8,333 nucleotides of DNA from NCBI GenBank assembly GCA_905198475.1, contig CAJKCQ010000084.1, positions 1-8,333 of the forward strand. Direction: 5' to 3'. The stretch's first letter is position 1. Each line of letters starts with the position of its first letter. The translations under genes and the position numbers were made by a program. The notes beneath the pieces are model-generated. The model ran no database searches. It saw only the letters and a program-made list of their open reading frames with translations, and was not told the DNA's origin. The stretch is from an uncultured Sutterella sp. (GTDB lineage Bacteria; Pseudomonadota; Gammaproteobacteria; Burkholderiales; Burkholderiaceae_F). Of the stretch, positions 6,481 to 8,333 are shown piece by piece.

Positions 6481-7383
6481 ATGAGTACCTCTACCGCAGT
6501 GGATCCGCGCAACGCCCGCTCGAACGACGCGCTGCGCACGCCGATGACGGAGTTCTGGCGCAAGTTCAAGAAGCAGCCCGTCGCCATGGCCGCGGCCGCC
6601 TTCGTGCTCTTCCTGATCGTGGTCGCCGTCCTCGGCCCCGTGATCACGCCCTACGATCCGGAAAACTACTTCGACTACGACATGCTCAACAAGGGTCCCT
6701 CGGCTGCGCACTGGTTCGGCGTTGACGCCCTCGGCCGCGACATCTTCTCGCGCATCGTCGCGGGCACGCGCATTTCGCTCGTGTGCGGCTTCTCGTCGGT
6801 CTTCGCCGGCGCCGTGATCGGCACGATCCTCGGCCTCATCGCGGGCTTCTACGAAGGGTGGTCGGACCGCGTGATCATGCGCATCGCCGACGTGCTCTTC
6901 GCCTTCCCGGGCATCCTGCTCGCGATCGGCATCGTCGCGATTTTGGGCGGCGGCATGTTCAACGTGGTCGCGGCCGTCGCGATCTTCTCGATCCCGGCCT
7001 TCGCCCGCCTCGTGCGCGCGAACGTGCTTTCGCTCAAGAACCAGACCTACGTCGAAGCGGCGCGCAGCCTCGGCATCAGCGACTCGATGCTGCTCTTCCG
7101 CCACATCCTCCCGGGCACGATCTCGGTGATCCTCGTCTACCTCTCGATGCGCATCGGCACGTCGATCATCACCGCGGCCTCGCTCTCCTTCCTCGGTCTC
7201 GGCGCCCAGCCGCCGATGCCTGAATGGGGCGCAATGTTGAACGAAGCCCGCGCGGACCTCCTCACGGCCCCGCACGCGGCGATCTTCCCCGTGATCGCGA
7301 TCTTCCTCACGGTGCTCGCGTTCAACCTCCTCGGCGACGGTCTGCGCGACGCGCTCGACCCGAAGGTGGATACGAACCGCTGA
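6481..7383 (+). CDS. gsiD: Glutathione/peptide ABC importer permease (GsiD-like)
   Basis: Second inner-membrane permease, the OppC/DppC-type partner of GsiC. At 300 aa it is close to E. coli GsiD (about 303). A cytoplasmic N-terminus holds the conserved TPMTEFWRKFKKQP (20-33), followed by the first membrane helix (about 35-55). The conserved HWFGVDALGRDIFSR (77-91) follows. Further helices lie roughly at 98-122, 136-157, 160-177, 212-235 and 266-285. The EAA loop centres on EAARSLG (192-198), with FRHILPGT at 206-213 as the ATPase contact region. SLSFLGLGAQPPMPEWGAML (234-253) and LLGDGLRDALDPK (283-295) are typical of the family C-terminus. Last gene of the transporter operon: a 16-bp-stem terminator begins 26 bases after its stop. 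No anomaly seen. Confidence 0.93.
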   Translation: MSTSTAVDPRNARSNDALRTPMTEFWRKFKKQPVAMAAAAFVLFLIVVAVLGPVITPYDPENYFDYDMLNKGPSAAHWFGVDALGRDIFSRIVAGTRISLVCGFSSVFAGAVIGTILGLIAGFYEGWSDRVIMRIADVLFAFPGILLAIGIVAILGGGMFNVVAAVAIFSIPAFARLVRANVLSLKNQTYVEAARSLGISDSMLLFRHILPGTISVILVYLSMRIGTSIITAASLSFLGLGAQPPMPEWGAMLNEARADLLTAPHAAIFPVIAIFLTVLAFNLLGDGLRDALDPKVDTNR

Positions 7384-7409
7384 CCGACATCCAAAGTCTG
7401 CATTCCCTT

Positions 7410-7452
7410 GAAGGGGGCGGCGCGGGATTCCGCGCCGTCCCCTTCGGCTTTT
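7410..7452 (+). terminator. Rho-independent terminator after gsiD
   Basis: Bases 7410-7425 pair with 7430-7445 in a 16-bp stem with a single G-U pair and a GATT tetraloop. The core is CGGCGCGG with CCGCGCCG. A short T-run (TTTT, 7449-7452) follows after GGC. The stem is the longest in the window. The U-tract is short, so termination may be incomplete, but the position just after the last transporter gene fits an operon end. Confidence 0.75.
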
Positions 7453-7475
7453 CGAGCCCGCCCGCCTCCCGAAGG

Positions 7476-7504
7476 TTGCGCTTTTCCGAGTGCGGGCCCA
7501 TAGT
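7476..7504 (+). promoter_or_regulatory. Possible sigma70 promoter for the nitroreductase gene
   Basis: TTGCGC (7476-7481) and CATAGT (7499-7504) are spaced by 17 bases, downstream of the gsiD terminator and about 113 bases before the nitroreductase start. They match 3 of 6 and 4 of 6 consensus positions, so this is a weak candidate supported mainly by its placement. Confidence 0.3.
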
Positions 7505-7617
7505 TCTTCTTCAACACGTCCCTCGCGGGCGACATCCGCGCCGCGCACCTCGCCCGGGGACGAACTGCAAGACCTTCAGGCCCCTCACTTTTCCCGAGCC
7601 TTCCAGGCGGAAACGCC

Positions 7618-8184
7618 ATGCCGACCCTCACGCTCCCCGCTCCGCAGCCCCTTGCGATGCCGCTCTCGGACGCCCTTTCGCGCCGCCGCTCCAAGCGTGC
7701 CTTCACGCGCGAGGACATCACGCCGCAGCAGCTCTCGAACCTCCTCTGGGCGGCCGCGGGCGTCACCGACCCGTCGGGGAAGCGCACGGCTCCCTCGTGC
7801 CTCGACCTCCGTGCGGTGACGGTCTTCGTGCTCCGCGCCGACGGCGCCTGGCGCTACGACGCCGCGAAGAACGTGCTCGAGCAGACGACGCCCGAGGACC
7901 TGCGCGCAGCCTCAACCCTGGGGCAGCACCAGTTCGTCGACGCCGCACCCGTGACGCTCGTCTTCGTCGCCGAGGAGACGCCGCGCACGAAGATGGCGCG
8001 GCCCTCGTGGATCTACCTCGACGCCGGGACGATGGTCCAGAGCGCGTACCTCGCCGCGACGGCGATGGGGCTCGGGGGCGTCGCCCGCGGGTCGGTGGAC
8101 GGCGCCAAGCTCGGTGAACGCATGCGGCTCCCCGCTACGATGAAGCCCATCTTCTGCTTCACCGCGGGTCATCCCGCGCCCTGA
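7618..8184 (+). CDS. Small nitroreductase-fold FMN oxidoreductase (SagB/ThcOx-like branch)
   Basis: Predicted FMN-dependent oxidoreductase of 188 aa, probably a cytoplasmic homodimer as is usual for the fold. Visible family features: MPLSDALSRRRSKRAF (14-29), whose Arg/Ser cluster is where the family binds the FMN phosphate; LSNLLWAAAGV (39-49); GKRTAPS (54-60); the central helix DAGTMVQSAYLAATAMGLGG (135-154); and a C-terminal FCFTAGHP (179-186). The short LPAP-type N-terminus before MPL recalls periplasmic relatives, but there is no hydrophobic signal peptide here. The ATG at 7618 follows AGGCGG at about 7 bases; an internal Met14 is the alternative. There is no YcaO or peptide-precursor gene nearby, so a role in azoline biosynthesis like SagB is not supported. 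The reaction may be nitro/quinone reduction or a dehydrogenation; the substrate is unknown. It is separated from the transporter by a terminator, so it is likely transcribed on its own. Confidence 0.8.
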   Translation: MPTLTLPAPQPLAMPLSDALSRRRSKRAFTREDITPQQLSNLLWAAAGVTDPSGKRTAPSCLDLRAVTVFVLRADGAWRYDAAKNVLEQTTPEDLRAASTLGQHQFVDAAPVTLVFVAEETPRTKMARPSWIYLDAGTMVQSAYLAATAMGLGGVARGSVDGAKLGERMRLPATMKPIFCFTAGHPAP

Positions 8185-8333
8185 GCGCGCTTCTTCCCCC
8201 GCCCGCTCCGCCGGGGCTCTCCCCAGGTCCCGGCGCAGCCGCCCACGAAAACCGGCCGAGGGAGCCCGCGAATTTATCCGTTGGGAGGAATCGGTCGAAA
8301 GGTCGTTGAGATATATCAAGTTCTGAATATGTT
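8185..8333. other. Non-coding right flank, GC-rich then AT-rich
   Basis: No gene is supported here. A small hairpin (CGCGGG 8163-8168 with CCCGCG 8173-8178) overlaps the end of the nitroreductase gene. A looser one pairs 8214-8221 with 8260-8267 around a long loop. Neither is followed by a clear U-tract. After about 8270 the composition shifts to AT-rich, including GATATATC (8310-8317), which may be the promoter or leader of a gene beyond the window. An ATG at 8329 lacks a nearby SD. Confidence 0.4.

Noticed and set aside
5373..7548. Long minus-strand open frames (about 424 and 378 codons) opposite gsiC and gsiD
   Set aside because: Compositions dominated by Arg, Glu, Asp and His; both lie opposite clear permease genes and have no recognisable domain.

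Overview
The window is GC-rich, densely coding bacterial DNA with strong G/C third-position bias (CTC for Leu, AAG for Lys, GCC/GCG for Ala). The proteins resemble those of Gram-negative Proteobacteria: a Sec-exported soluble periplasmic binding protein without a lipobox, and a transporter laid out like Escherichia coli gsiABCD. A GC-rich betaproteobacterium (Burkholderiales, possibly Sutterellaceae) is my guess. There is no rRNA or other marker here to prove it.

Layout. (1) 62-1261, minus strand: an M20-family metallo-amidohydrolase/peptidase (M20D type, hippurate or N-acyl-amino-acid hydrolase-like). (2) 1262-1916: an unusually long divergent spacer with no convincing gene. It holds two leader hairpins ahead of the transporter operon, a perfect 10-bp palindrome, and an 11-nt perfect Shine-Dalgarno-like sequence on the minus strand. 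(3) 1917-7383, plus strand: a four-gene peptide/glutathione ABC importer in the order ATPase (GsiA-like, two NBDs fused), binding protein (GsiB-like), permease (GsiC-like), permease (GsiD-like). The gsiB-gsiC spacer carries a strong hairpin, and a 16-bp-stem intrinsic terminator follows gsiD. (4) 7618-8184, plus strand: a small nitroreductase-fold FMN oxidoreductase, apparently its own transcription unit. (5) 8185-8333: non-coding flank that turns AT-rich at the right edge.

How the genes fit together. GsiB would capture a short peptide, glutathione or a related gamma-glutamyl or N-blocked compound in the periplasm. GsiC and GsiD form the membrane channel, and the two fused nucleotide-binding domains of GsiA power import. 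The divergent M20 enzyme would be suited to hydrolysing an imported amide in the cytoplasm. In E. coli the gene beside gsiA is iaaA, a different amidohydrolase family, so the pairing of importer with cytoplasmic amide hydrolase is kept here with another enzyme. That link is inference from adjacency. The nitroreductase is separated by the terminator and need not be related.

I see no mobile element, CRISPR array, tRNA or rRNA, and nothing that supports a wholly new system. The points worth a second look are regulatory (spacer, hairpins, SD-like sequence) and the atypical substrate-side motifs of the M20 enzyme.
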